A DNA stretch of 64,000 nucleotides, taken from contig NZ_CAMJOS010000022.1 in the NCBI RefSeq assembly GCF_946407605.1, positions 1-64,000 of the forward strand, given 5' to 3'. The notes beneath the pieces were generated by a model. That model was not told the DNA's origin and did no database searches. It saw only the letters and a list, made by a program, of their open reading frames with translations. Origin of the DNA: an uncultured Prevotella sp. (GTDB lineage Bacteria; Bacteroidota; Bacteroidia; Bacteroidales; Bacteroidaceae). Positions 23,040-30,632 of the stretch are shown piece by piece (the stretch's first letter is position 1; every line of letters starts with the position of its first letter). Made by a program: the position numbers and the translations under genes.

Positions 23040-23064
23040 AATTGTTTTCTGATTTAATTGGTTG

Positions 23065-23553
23065 TTAATGATTGGACATCTCCCTTAGTTTCGCCTTGAT
23101 GCGGTTGATGCGCACTCCCACGTTCGAGACCGAGATACTGAGGATTTCCGCTATCTCTTCATAGCTCTTATCGTCAAGCCACAGCAGAATCAGCGCGCGT
23201 TCCAATTCTCCCAGCTGGCTGATGAGCCTGTAGAGTTCTTGCAGTTGTTCCCTTTCCGATTCCTCGGGGAAGAGGTCTGCCATCGACATCGTCAGGCTCA
23301 CGGTCTCTGGTTGCCTATTGTTGTGGCGCAGGCGTGAGATGCAGGTGTTCATGCTGATGCGATACACCCATGTCGATGTTTTGCTCTCGTTTCGGAATTT
23401 AGGGAAACCCCTCCAGAGGTTCAGCACCACCTCTTGATAGAGGTCGTTGATGGTCTCGTCGTCGGTGACATACATGAAGCAGACCTTATATATCACCTGC
23501 TTATAGCTGTCCACCAGGCTAAGAAACCTTTGTTCTAATTCGCTTTTGTTCAT
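23065..23553 (-). CDS. ECF-type RNA polymerase sigma factor
   Basis: The product of 162 residues has region 2 (about 15-80; ETINDLYQEVVLNLWRGF) and region 4 with helix-turn-helix (about 105-155; YEEIAEILSISVSNVGVRI). I place the start at the ATG at 23553 (MNKSELEQRF); an ATG 78 nt further up would add 26 residues not typical of the family. ECF sigma factors redirect RNA polymerase to stress or envelope regulons. It is co-directional and close to the membrane protein gene downstream. Confidence 0.88.
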   Translation of the reverse strand: MNKSELEQRFLSLVDSYKQVIYKVCFMYVTDDETINDLYQEVVLNLWRGFPKFRNESKTSTWVYRISMNTCISRLRHNNRQPETVSLTMSMADLFPEESEREQLQELYRLISQLGELERALILLWLDDKSYEEIAEILSISVSNVGVRINRIKAKLREMSNH

Positions 23554-23728
23554 TTTTATATCATTGTTATCGTGTGACTTCGTCGAACTCTTTATCCCAT
23601 TAGTCGCACGACAATCAGAAAACTTACACAAGAGGAATAATTTTATTTACTTTGATATCGTATTCATCCACTCACAAAATATTTTTTTTGTTTTTAATGT
23701 CAAAACATCAAAGGCATCAAAACGCAAA

Positions 23729-23761
23729 GCGCACTGACTCATATCAAATGGGCCAGTGCGC
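23729..23761 (-). terminator. Terminator downstream of glmM
   Basis: GCGCACTG (23729-23736) pairs with CAGTGCGC (23754-23761). On the minus strand it is followed by TTTGCGTTTTG. Confidence 0.6.
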
Positions 23762-23784
23762 ATTATTTATAAGTAACATGATGG

Positions 23785-25158
23785 TTACTGCATGTCGTAG
23801 ACCACCTGCATGAGGCGCTTGCCGAGGGCGTCGGCCTCGTCCATGGTCTGTGCCTCGCTATAGACACGGATGATGGGCTCGGTGTTGGACTTGCGCAGGT
23901 GCACCCACTTGGTGGGGAAGTCGATCTTCACGCCGTCGATATCGTTGACGGTGGCCTCGGGGTCGGCAGCAAACATCTCCTTGACCTTGACGAGGATAGC
24001 GTCGACATCGGTCTCGGGGGTGAGGTCGATGCGGTTCTTGGCTATCTGATAGTCGGGGAAGGTTTTTCTCAGCTCACTAACCTTCATGCCCTTCTGTGCC
24101 AGGCTGCTGAGGAATAGACCGATGCCTACAAGGGCATCGCGACCATAGTGGCTCTCGGGATAGATGACTCCACCATTGCCCTCGCCGCCAATGACGGCAC
24201 CCACTTCCTTCATCTTCGTGGTGACGTTGACCTCGCCAACGGCAGCAGCTGTGTACTTGCCGCCATGACGCTCGGTGACGTCGCGCAGGGCGCGGGTAGA
24301 ACTCAGATTAGAAACGGTGTTGCCCTTGTCGTGAGACAGCACGTAGTCGGCGACAGAGACGAGGGTGTATTCCTCACCAAACATCTTGCCGTCCTCGCAG
24401 ATGAAGGCGAGACGGTCTACGTCGGGGTCAACCACGATACCAAGGTCGAAACCGCCCTGACGCATCTTTTCCATGATGCCCTGCAGGTTTTTCTCCAGGG
24501 GCTCGGGGTTATGGGCAAACTGACCGGTGCAGTCGCCATTGAGAATCTCGAAGTCGACACCCAGGGCCTTGAACAGGTTGGGGAGGATAATGCCACCAAC
24601 AGAGTTGATGGTGTCGGCACAGACGCGGAACTTACGGGCGCGGATGGCCTCGACATCGACGAGACGCAGGTCGAGCACGGACTGGATGTGCTGCTGGTTG
24701 ATGGTGTCGTCCTTGACAACATGGCCCAACTGCTCTACGGGAGCGTAGTTGAAGTTCTCGGCCTCGGCAATGCGCAGCACCTCGGCACCGTCGGCAGCTG
24801 TGAGGAACTCGCCCTCGCTATTGAGGAGCTTCAGAGCGTTCCACTGCGTGGGGTTGTGAGAGGCGGTGATGATGATGCCACCATCGGCCTTATGCCAGCG
24901 TACGGCCAGCTCGGTGGTGGGGGTGGTGGCCAGACCAATGTCGATGACTTCGTAGCCCATGCCCACGAGGGTGCCGCAGACGACGTCGCGCACCATAGGA
25001 CCAGAGATACGGCCATCGCGGCCTACTACGATTTTCTTTCCACCAATGAAGGTGGCGTATGCTGTTGTGAACTTGACGATATCCAGGGGATTGAGGGTGT
25101 CACCCGTTGGTCCGCCAATGGTGCCACGGATGCCTGATATAGACTTAATCAGTGTCAT
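23785..25158 (-). CDS. glmM: Phosphoglucosamine mutase
   Basis: It converts glucosamine-6-phosphate to glucosamine-1-phosphate for UDP-GlcNAc and peptidoglycan/LPS synthesis in the cytoplasm. The 457-residue protein shows the phosphoserine loop TASHNPTQWNALKL (near residue 100), the metal-binding DPDVDRLAF (near 243), the sugar-binding GGEGNGGVIYP (near 325) and the C-terminal phosphate-binding RKSNTEPIIRVY. Length and motif order are typical of the alpha-D-phosphohexomutase family as found in Bacteroidota. The GEGNGG loop favours GlmM over phosphomannomutase. Its start overlaps the stop of the upstream DUF4827 gene by 4 bp. Confidence 0.9.
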   Translation of the reverse strand: MTLIKSISGIRGTIGGPTGDTLNPLDIVKFTTAYATFIGGKKIVVGRDGRISGPMVRDVVCGTLVGMGYEVIDIGLATTPTTELAVRWHKADGGIIITASHNPTQWNALKLLNSEGEFLTAADGAEVLRIAEAENFNYAPVEQLGHVVKDDTINQQHIQSVLDLRLVDVEAIRARKFRVCADTINSVGGIILPNLFKALGVDFEILNGDCTGQFAHNPEPLEKNLQGIMEKMRQGGFDLGIVVDPDVDRLAFICEDGKMFGEEYTLVSVADYVLSHDKGNTVSNLSSTRALRDVTERHGGKYTAAAVGEVNVTTKMKEVGAVIGGEGNGGVIYPESHYGRDALVGIGLFLSSLAQKGMKVSELRKTFPDYQIAKNRIDLTPETDVDAILVKVKEMFAADPEATVNDIDGVKIDFPTKWVHLRKSNTEPIIRVYSEAQTMDEADALGKRLMQVVYDMQ

Positions 25159-25787
25159 AAATCAATGGTTCTTTGAAGTGTTATTTCGTAATAATAGGGA
25201 TAAACATAGCTGGAAGCCACCGTATGGCCTTGGGTGTGGGGCACGATGAGGCGCACCTTGGCGATATGGTCGGTGGCGGTACGTGGCCTGCCTACGTTGA
25301 TATAGGGTAGGGGCGAGATGAGTCCCGTGGGCACCGACGTGGTGCTGTAGGTGCTGTACATAGTGCCCTCGGTGGTAAACGACGCGGTGAAGGTGTTACC
25401 TGTGCGCTTCACAACCATATAGTCGGGCTGGTAGGGTGACGTGTCGTTACCTATCTGCGAGTTGTCCATGATGCACTGCTCGTAGAAGCGCATGATGAGG
25501 GTGGTGTTCTCGCCGTCGCGGATGGGCGAGCCGCAGCCTTTATGCACAATCTGCATATAGACGCCGTTATTGTTGAGGTAAACGAACTCGTTCTTCGCCG
25601 TGTCGGTCATGTCGCCCTGGGCGTGGAATGTCTCTTCGCTGATGACGACGATGCTAGAGTCGGAGATGAACTTGCTGATAGCATCACGTTCCTTGTCCTT
25701 CTTCTCGCCGTAGGTCTCGTAGTTGTCGCAACCTACGAACACGGCCAGACAGCACAGTGTGGTCAAAGCGATGAAAAGTCTTTTCAT
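25155..25787 (-). CDS. DUF4827-like lipoprotein
   Basis: A 210-residue precursor with signal sequence and lipobox FVGC (Cys20), followed by a soluble domain with no catalytic motif. It resembles DUF4827 lipoproteins of Bacteroidales, which often precede glmM as here. The overlap with glmM (ATGA) argues for coupling in one operon. The -7 box is at 25813-25820. The function is unknown; a peptidyl-prolyl-isomerase-like fold is possible but I cannot show it. Confidence 0.75.
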   Translation of the reverse strand: MKRLFIALTTLCCLAVFVGCDNYETYGEKKDKERDAISKFISDSSIVVISEETFHAQGDMTDTAKNEFVYLNNNGVYMQIVHKGCGSPIRDGENTTLIMRFYEQCIMDNSQIGNDTSPYQPDYMVVKRTGNTFTASFTTEGTMYSTYSTTSVPTGLISPLPYINVGRPRTATDHIAKVRLIVPHTQGHTVASSYVYPYYYEITLQRTIDL

Positions 25788-25812
25788 ATTGCCATTGTTA
25801 TTTAATCGGCTG

Positions 25813-25820
25813 CAAAGGTA
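25813..25820 (-). promoter_or_regulatory. -7 box for the DUF4827-glmM operon
   Basis: TACCTTTG on the minus strand, 25 nt upstream of the ATG. The expected -33 position is occupied by AGGTGAA heptads. Confidence 0.5.
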
Positions 25821-25828
25821 ATACTTTT

Positions 25829-25858
25829 CGGTGAAAGGTGAAAGGTGAAAGGTGAATA
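25829..25858. repeat. Heptanucleotide repeat (AGGTGAA x4)
   Basis: Four nearly perfect copies of AGGTGAA lie immediately upstream of the DUF4827 gene's -7 box. Confidence 0.65.
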
Positions 25859-25922
25859 AAATGCTTCCGCTCTACATTAATTAACTATTATGTACTGAAT
25901 CAAACGAATATATTTTTTATTG

Positions 25923-26066
25923 GAAACGAATTAGAATAATTAGAACGAATTAGAATAAATATATTTTTATTCTCATTAAAGAGTTTATTATTCCAATTAC
26001 TGCGAGTACTCGTGGGTCTTCGACAAGTCTCGTGGATTAATTATTCTCATTATTCTAATTCGTTTC
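25923..26066 (-). mobile_element. MITE-like 144-bp element, copy B
   Basis: This is the reverse complement of the element at 17508-17651, with the same length and only scattered differences, mostly in one AT-rich arm. The terminal inverted repeats GAAACGAATTAGAATAAT are intact. It occupies most of the 320-bp gap between the DUF4827 gene start and the nrnA stop. Confidence 0.65.
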
Positions 26067-26109
26067 TTTAAAAAACGTTTCTTTATTTCCTCATTCGTTT
26101 CTTAAAATC

Positions 26110-27144
26110 TTATTTCAGTTGGTCCTCGAAGGCGGCGATGGCCTGCTGGGTGATGCGGACAGCTTCGTCGAGCGAGCACTCGAGGCGTCCACCAGAGGCG
26201 TTGAGATGTCCGCCGCCATTGAAGAAACGGGCTGCCACCTCGTTGCAGGGGAAGTCATCGACAGAGCGGAGCGACACCCACACGAGGTTCTCCTTCTCCG
26301 TATCCTCGCGCAGGGATATGCTGAGCTTGAGGCCCTTGATCTGCTGGGGGATGTTGACCAGACCCTCGGCGTCGCCTTTGATGAAATGGAAGCGCTTGAG
26401 GTCGTCGCGGCTCAGGGTGAAATAGGCCGCATGACGAGGTGCGTCGTACACCAACTTCTCGTACATGACATAGCCCATGAGGCGGATGCGGTTTTCGGAG
26501 TAGTTGTGATAGACGTTGCGGTAGATCTTATCCTTGTTGATATGCTTGGTGAGCAGCTGTCCGATGATGAAGAAGATGTCGGGGTCGGTGGAGTTGAAGG
26601 TGAAGCCACCGGTATCGGTCATCATGCCGCAATAGACGGGAACGGCGAAGTGCTTGTCGGCCTGTGGAAACAGTCCTAACTGCCACGCCAGACGGAACAC
26701 CAGCTCGCAGGTGGATGAGGCCTTGGGACGCGAGATGGAGAGCACGGCATCGACATCGGGGTCGAGATGATGGTCGATGAGCACCTTCTTGGCCGTTGAC
26801 TTCTGCAGGGCCTCGGTCATATCGCCGGTGCGACTGATGGTGTTGAAGTCGAGACAGAAGATGAGGTCGGCATGCTGGATGGTCCAGTCGCAGCCCTCAC
26901 GGTGCTTGTCGTAACGGATAATCTTCTCCGTGTCGGGCAGCCACTGCAGGAAGTCGGGATACTGGTCGGGCACTATCATCTGGGGCTCCTTGCCCATGAG
27001 ACGCAGACAGGCACTCCATCCCAGCACAGAGCCGATGGCATCGCCGTCGGGGCTGCGGTGACAGACGCACAGGATGGTTTCTGCATGAAGAACAAGCGTG
27101 CGAAGTTGCTCGCACGCTTGTTCGGTTAGAATATTTTCGAGCAT
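26110..27144 (-). CDS. nrnA: DHH-family phosphoesterase, NrnA-type oligoribonuclease / pAp phosphatase
   Basis: The 344-residue protein has the DHH motifs CHRSPDGDAIGS (about 28-39), FCLDFN, the hallmark VLIDHHLDPD and GMMTDTGGF, and ends with DHHA1-type NGGGHLNASGG. NrnA enzymes degrade nanoRNAs and/or dephosphorylate 3'-phosphoadenosine-5'-phosphate in the cytoplasm; which activity dominates is not readable here. It lies 32 bp downstream of the nucleotidyltransferase gene, separated only by heptad repeats, and is probably co-transcribed with it. Confidence 0.87.
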   Translation of the reverse strand: MLENILTEQACEQLRTLVLHAETILCVCHRSPDGDAIGSVLGWSACLRLMGKEPQMIVPDQYPDFLQWLPDTEKIIRYDKHREGCDWTIQHADLIFCLDFNTISRTGDMTEALQKSTAKKVLIDHHLDPDVDAVLSISRPKASSTCELVFRLAWQLGLFPQADKHFAVPVYCGMMTDTGGFTFNSTDPDIFFIIGQLLTKHINKDKIYRNVYHNYSENRIRLMGYVMYEKLVYDAPRHAAYFTLSRDDLKRFHFIKGDAEGLVNIPQQIKGLKLSISLREDTEKENLVWVSLRSVDDFPCNEVAARFFNGGGHLNASGGRLECSLDEAVRITQQAIAAFEDQLK

Positions 27145-27178
27145 TAACTCTTAACTCTTAATTCTTAATTCTTAACTT
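27143..27178. repeat. Heptanucleotide repeat (AACTCTT/AATTCTT)
   Basis: Five consecutive 7-bp units (AACTCTT, AACTCTT, AATTCTT, AATTCTT, AACTTAA) fill the whole gap between two co-directional genes and touch the last codons of the upstream one. Confidence 0.65.
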
Positions 27179-28118
27179 AAAAGAGCTTGTTAGGATAAAC
27201 GCCCTCGTCGACCAGCTTCTTGATGCGCTCTACGGTAGCCTCACGGTCGGCAGCGTAGGTGACGCCAAACCACTTAGAGGTGGTGTCGAGCACTTCGCAG
27301 GTGGCGGTGCCGTCGTTGATGAGCTTGTTGACCATCAGAGGGATGAAGAACTCAGCCTTGAGGTTCTGCATATTCTTCGGGTCGCTGAGGAACTCCTTGA
27401 AGTAAGCCTCAGAATACTCGAAATAGTCGGGGGTGAAGCCCCACATGTTCATGCTGACGGGTACGTTCTCGCCCAGCTCTTGCCACTGTCCCTGCTCGTC
27501 CTTATAGCGGATGGGCTGGTTGGCAGCGCCGGCCTGTGAGCCGTCCTCGGCGCAGCGCACAATCTCGGTACGCTCTACCACGTCGGTGAGGTGACGCTTG
27601 TCGTTGTAGGCACACACACCACGGGCCACGGTGCCGTTTTCGCTGAGGGTGTTGCTCACGCGGAAGCCCACCATAGCGTATGTGTTCTTTGAGCCTTCCT
27701 TGAGGTTGCTGAGGAACTTGCCAATCTGCATGAAGGCGTCGCGGCCATAGAAGTCGTCGCAGTTGATGACGCAGAAGGGCTCCTTGATGACGTCCTTACC
27801 CATGAGCACGGCGTGATTGGTGCCCCAGGGCTTTACGCGACCTTCGGGAACCTTGAAGCCAGCGGGCAGGGCGTCGAGGGCCTGGAAGCAGAGTTCGCAG
27901 GGCACCTGACCCTGGTACTTGGCGAGAATCTGTGTGCGGAACTGCTCTTCGAAGTCCTTGCGGATGACCCATACGATTTTGCCGAATCCAGCCTGGATGG
28001 CGTCGTAGATACTATAGTCCATGATAGTCTCGCCGTTAGGACCCAGACCATCGAGTTGCTTTAAGCCACCATAGCGGCTTCCCATGCCAGCGGCAAGTAG
28101 GAAAAGAGTTGGTTTCAT
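27177..28118 (-). CDS. Sugar-phosphate nucleotidyltransferase-like protein
   Basis: The 313-residue protein opens with the nucleotide-binding signature LLAAGMGSRYGGLKQLDGLG and has a metal-site segment CVINCDDFYGRDAF near residue 115, as in NTP-transferase (GT-A-like) enzymes. It would activate a sugar phosphate with an NTP, but the substrate is unknown; the family is conserved in Bacteroidota beside diverse genes. The length is normal. It is transcribed from a perfect promoter at 28157-28188 within a dispersed repeat, ahead of nrnA. Confidence 0.8.
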   Translation of the reverse strand: MKPTLFLLAAGMGSRYGGLKQLDGLGPNGETIMDYSIYDAIQAGFGKIVWVIRKDFEEQFRTQILAKYQGQVPCELCFQALDALPAGFKVPEGRVKPWGTNHAVLMGKDVIKEPFCVINCDDFYGRDAFMQIGKFLSNLKEGSKNTYAMVGFRVSNTLSENGTVARGVCAYNDKRHLTDVVERTEIVRCAEDGSQAGAANQPIRYKDEQGQWQELGENVPVSMNMWGFTPDYFEYSEAYFKEFLSDPKNMQNLKAEFFIPLMVNKLINDGTATCEVLDTTSKWFGVTYAADREATVERIKKLVDEGVYPNKLF

Positions 28119-28152
28119 TTTGCTGTATATTTTAAAGGTTTAACACTTTTCA

Positions 28153-28218
28153 GGTGCAAAGATACGAATAAGTGAGCAAAAAACCAAATTTATTTGAGTT
28201 TTTTCGAACGAGAGTATC
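28153..28218 (-). promoter_or_regulatory. Promoter-bearing dispersed repeat upstream of the nucleotidyltransferase gene
   Basis: On the minus strand TTTG (28185-28188) and TATCTTTG (28157-28164) are 20 bp apart. The surrounding block AAAAACCAAATTTATTTGAG plus TTTTTTCGAACGAGAGTA recurs twice upstream of mutS2 (44425-44600). Confidence 0.7.
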
Positions 28219-28229
28219 TTGGGGCGAGA

Positions 28230-30632
28230 TTAGAACGGGTAGCCGATGGCCAGATGCAGGGAGTGCATATCGCTGAAGCGCGGGATGTTGAAGTAGCCCG
28301 ACTTACCCGTGTCGTAAGGCAGGTGGAGACCGAAGCCCCAGTCCACACGTATCACGAGGAACTCCATGTCGTAGCGCAGGCCGATGCCGGTGCCGGTGGC
28401 CAGCTGCTTGAGGAAGGTGGAAGGCTGGAGGGTGCTGTTGACGTAGAGGCTGTTCATAAAGTCCACGGTATCGTAGTAATCCTCCTCGTAGTCGGCCTTG
28501 TCGAGGGTGATGGTCTCTCGGTTCCACACGTTGCCGGCATCGAGATAGACGGCGCCATAGAGGTTGCCCACCAGCTGTCGGCGGTATTCCAGGTTCATCA
28601 CCAGCTTGATGTCGCCATTGTGTAGCACGTAGGAGAACTGCTTGCTGAAGGAGATGCCCGGGAAGGCGCCAGGGCCTATGCTGCGCACGGTGAAGGCGCG
28701 TATGCTGTTGGCGCCGCCGGCATAGAAGGCCTCGCTATAGGGCGGCTCGGTGGTGTTGCCGTAGTTGTAGATGAAGCCCGCATTAACGTGGCCCACCAGC
28801 TGCGACTTGCTGTCGAGGTTCCACGTCTTGGTGAGGTCGGTCTCGAGGCGCAGGAACTGTGAGTACACGTTCTTGAACAGCGTCTTGTTCTTCTGGTTCC
28901 ACCCGTTGCCCTGCACCACCACGTCGTAGAGGGCGGTGGCGTTGCCCGACTCTTCGAGGGAGGTCTCCCAGCGGATGGGGTTGACCTTGTCTTGCGGACT
29001 GGTATAAGTATAGGTGTAGCGCATCTTGGGGATGAAGTAGTCGCTCATCGACACGATGATATAGGGGTTCTTGGAGATGATGTCCTCGAACTCTGCGGTG
29101 TGTGAGTTCATATACTGATACTTCAGGGTGAGCGGTGAGAACTCGTGGCGGCTGGTCTCGGATGGCTGCCAGCGGTAGGTCCACTCGCCCGAGGCGATGT
29201 GCATCTTATAGTAGTTGGGACGCCGTATGATGTCGGTAGATACCTTGGCGATGGTCCAGGGTGTGGAGTAGAAGCGCGGCTTGAGGTTGGTGCCCCGCTC
29301 GCGTCGTTTGCGCATGATGTTGCGCTCGCTGTAGAAGGGCAGGATGATTTGCGGAAACTCCACGGAGACGTCGGCACCATACTGATAGGAGCTCATGCTC
29401 TCGGTGTTGCCGCTGGTCTGCCATTCGTAGTTGCCGTGGACGTTGATATCTATTTTCTCGCCTCCGCGGAACAGGTTGCGGCGGGTGACACCGGCCTTCA
29501 ACTCGGGGCCCATGCGACCTATGGTGCGGTTGATGAAGTTGGTCTCGATATAGAAGTCGTAGGGCTTGTCGAAGGTGCAGTTGAGCAGCAGGTCGAGGGT
29601 GTCCTTGTCACGTGGTGTGAACTGGAAATCAACGCTGCTGAACACGCCCGAGGCATTGATTTTCTGCAGAGACTCCTGATAGTTGTCGTAGCTGAAGGCG
29701 CTGCGGGGGCGCAGCTTCATGTTGCGCAGGATGACGCCCGGACGGATGGGGGAGCGCTTGCCGCTGAAGCGCACCTTGAGAAAGTTGCGGCCTGTGCTGT
29801 CGGTGAGCTCTTCGCGGGCTGTGCGTCGCATCTGCATGGTGACATTACCTATATACCAGGGCTGGAGGGCCTGCTGCGGCAGCGAGTCGGCCAGCTGGAG
29901 GCGCAGTCGGGCTCGGTTGGCGATGTCGAAGGTGTCGGCAAGATAGGAGGCATATCCCGACTGATAGTAGAAGTAGCCGTTGTTGCGGAACAGCTGTGTC
30001 AGTCGGCTGCGCTCGGCCTGCAGGTTGCCAACGCTGAAGGGTGCGTCCTTGACTATCTTCGCCTCGCTGCGGGTGGAGTCGATGAGGGCCTGCATCTGCG
30101 GGGGGAAGTTGACGTAGGTCATCGTATCGACGGTGAACAGCGTGTCGAGGTTGACGGTATAGCCTATCTTCATCTTCTTGGGATTCTTCTGGGGCACCTC
30201 GTAGAAGGTCACGTCGCCGTGCATATAGCCGTTTTTCTGCAGCACCGACTTAGCCACCGAGGCCCGCAGCTGGGGGTTCACCTTACTCATCAGCACGGGG
30301 GCCTTGCCAAATGACTTGAGTAGCCATTTCTTGAACTTGCCGCTGGAGCCGTAGGCATAGTTCCATACCCACAGACCATAGGGGAATGGCGTGCGGTAAT
30401 AGCTGCTGCCGAAGAGGGCACCATTAGGCTGGGTGGCCAGCGCCGCCTCCAGCTCTTCCTGTGTCGCGGTGAAATGGTCGTTTTCCTCGTAGTTCTCGTA
30501 GTTGATGGCCTCCAGACCGATGAAGAGCTGATCATCATCGGGCACCAGCTTGGTGGTGGAGCAGGCAGAGAGTATCACGAGGAGAGTCAGGTGATAGACG
30601 GCGAGTGATATGTGCTTAGCGTATCGTGTCAT
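28230..30632 (-). CDS. tamL: Lipidated TamA-type Omp85 outer-membrane protein
   Basis: The 800-residue protein has a signal sequence with lipobox ILSAC (Cys24), POTRA-type domains over about 40-390, and a C-terminal Omp85/surface-antigen beta-barrel (about 420-800, ending LAIGYPF). In Bacteroidota the TamA homologue carries a lipid anchor and is named TamL, partnering TamB. The gene lies directly downstream of tamB and overlaps it by 17 bp, confirming the pair. Together they move lipids or fold outer-membrane proteins across the periplasm; the exact cargo is not settled for this phylum. Confidence 0.88.
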   Translation of the reverse strand: MTRYAKHISLAVYHLTLLVILSACSTTKLVPDDDQLFIGLEAINYENYEENDHFTATQEELEAALATQPNGALFGSSYYRTPFPYGLWVWNYAYGSSGKFKKWLLKSFGKAPVLMSKVNPQLRASVAKSVLQKNGYMHGDVTFYEVPQKNPKKMKIGYTVNLDTLFTVDTMTYVNFPPQMQALIDSTRSEAKIVKDAPFSVGNLQAERSRLTQLFRNNGYFYYQSGYASYLADTFDIANRARLRLQLADSLPQQALQPWYIGNVTMQMRRTAREELTDSTGRNFLKVRFSGKRSPIRPGVILRNMKLRPRSAFSYDNYQESLQKINASGVFSSVDFQFTPRDKDTLDLLLNCTFDKPYDFYIETNFINRTIGRMGPELKAGVTRRNLFRGGEKIDINVHGNYEWQTSGNTESMSSYQYGADVSVEFPQIILPFYSERNIMRKRRERGTNLKPRFYSTPWTIAKVSTDIIRRPNYYKMHIASGEWTYRWQPSETSRHEFSPLTLKYQYMNSHTAEFEDIISKNPYIIVSMSDYFIPKMRYTYTYTSPQDKVNPIRWETSLEESGNATALYDVVVQGNGWNQKNKTLFKNVYSQFLRLETDLTKTWNLDSKSQLVGHVNAGFIYNYGNTTEPPYSEAFYAGGANSIRAFTVRSIGPGAFPGISFSKQFSYVLHNGDIKLVMNLEYRRQLVGNLYGAVYLDAGNVWNRETITLDKADYEEDYYDTVDFMNSLYVNSTLQPSTFLKQLATGTGIGLRYDMEFLVIRVDWGFGLHLPYDTGKSGYFNIPRFSDMHSLHLAIGYPF

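Noticed and set aside
24148..25137. 329-codon open frame opposite glmM
   Set aside because: Antisense shadow of a canonical phosphoglucosamine mutase.
29145..30314. 389-codon open frame opposite tamL
   Set aside because: Antisense shadow of an Omp85 protein, with no recognisable motif.
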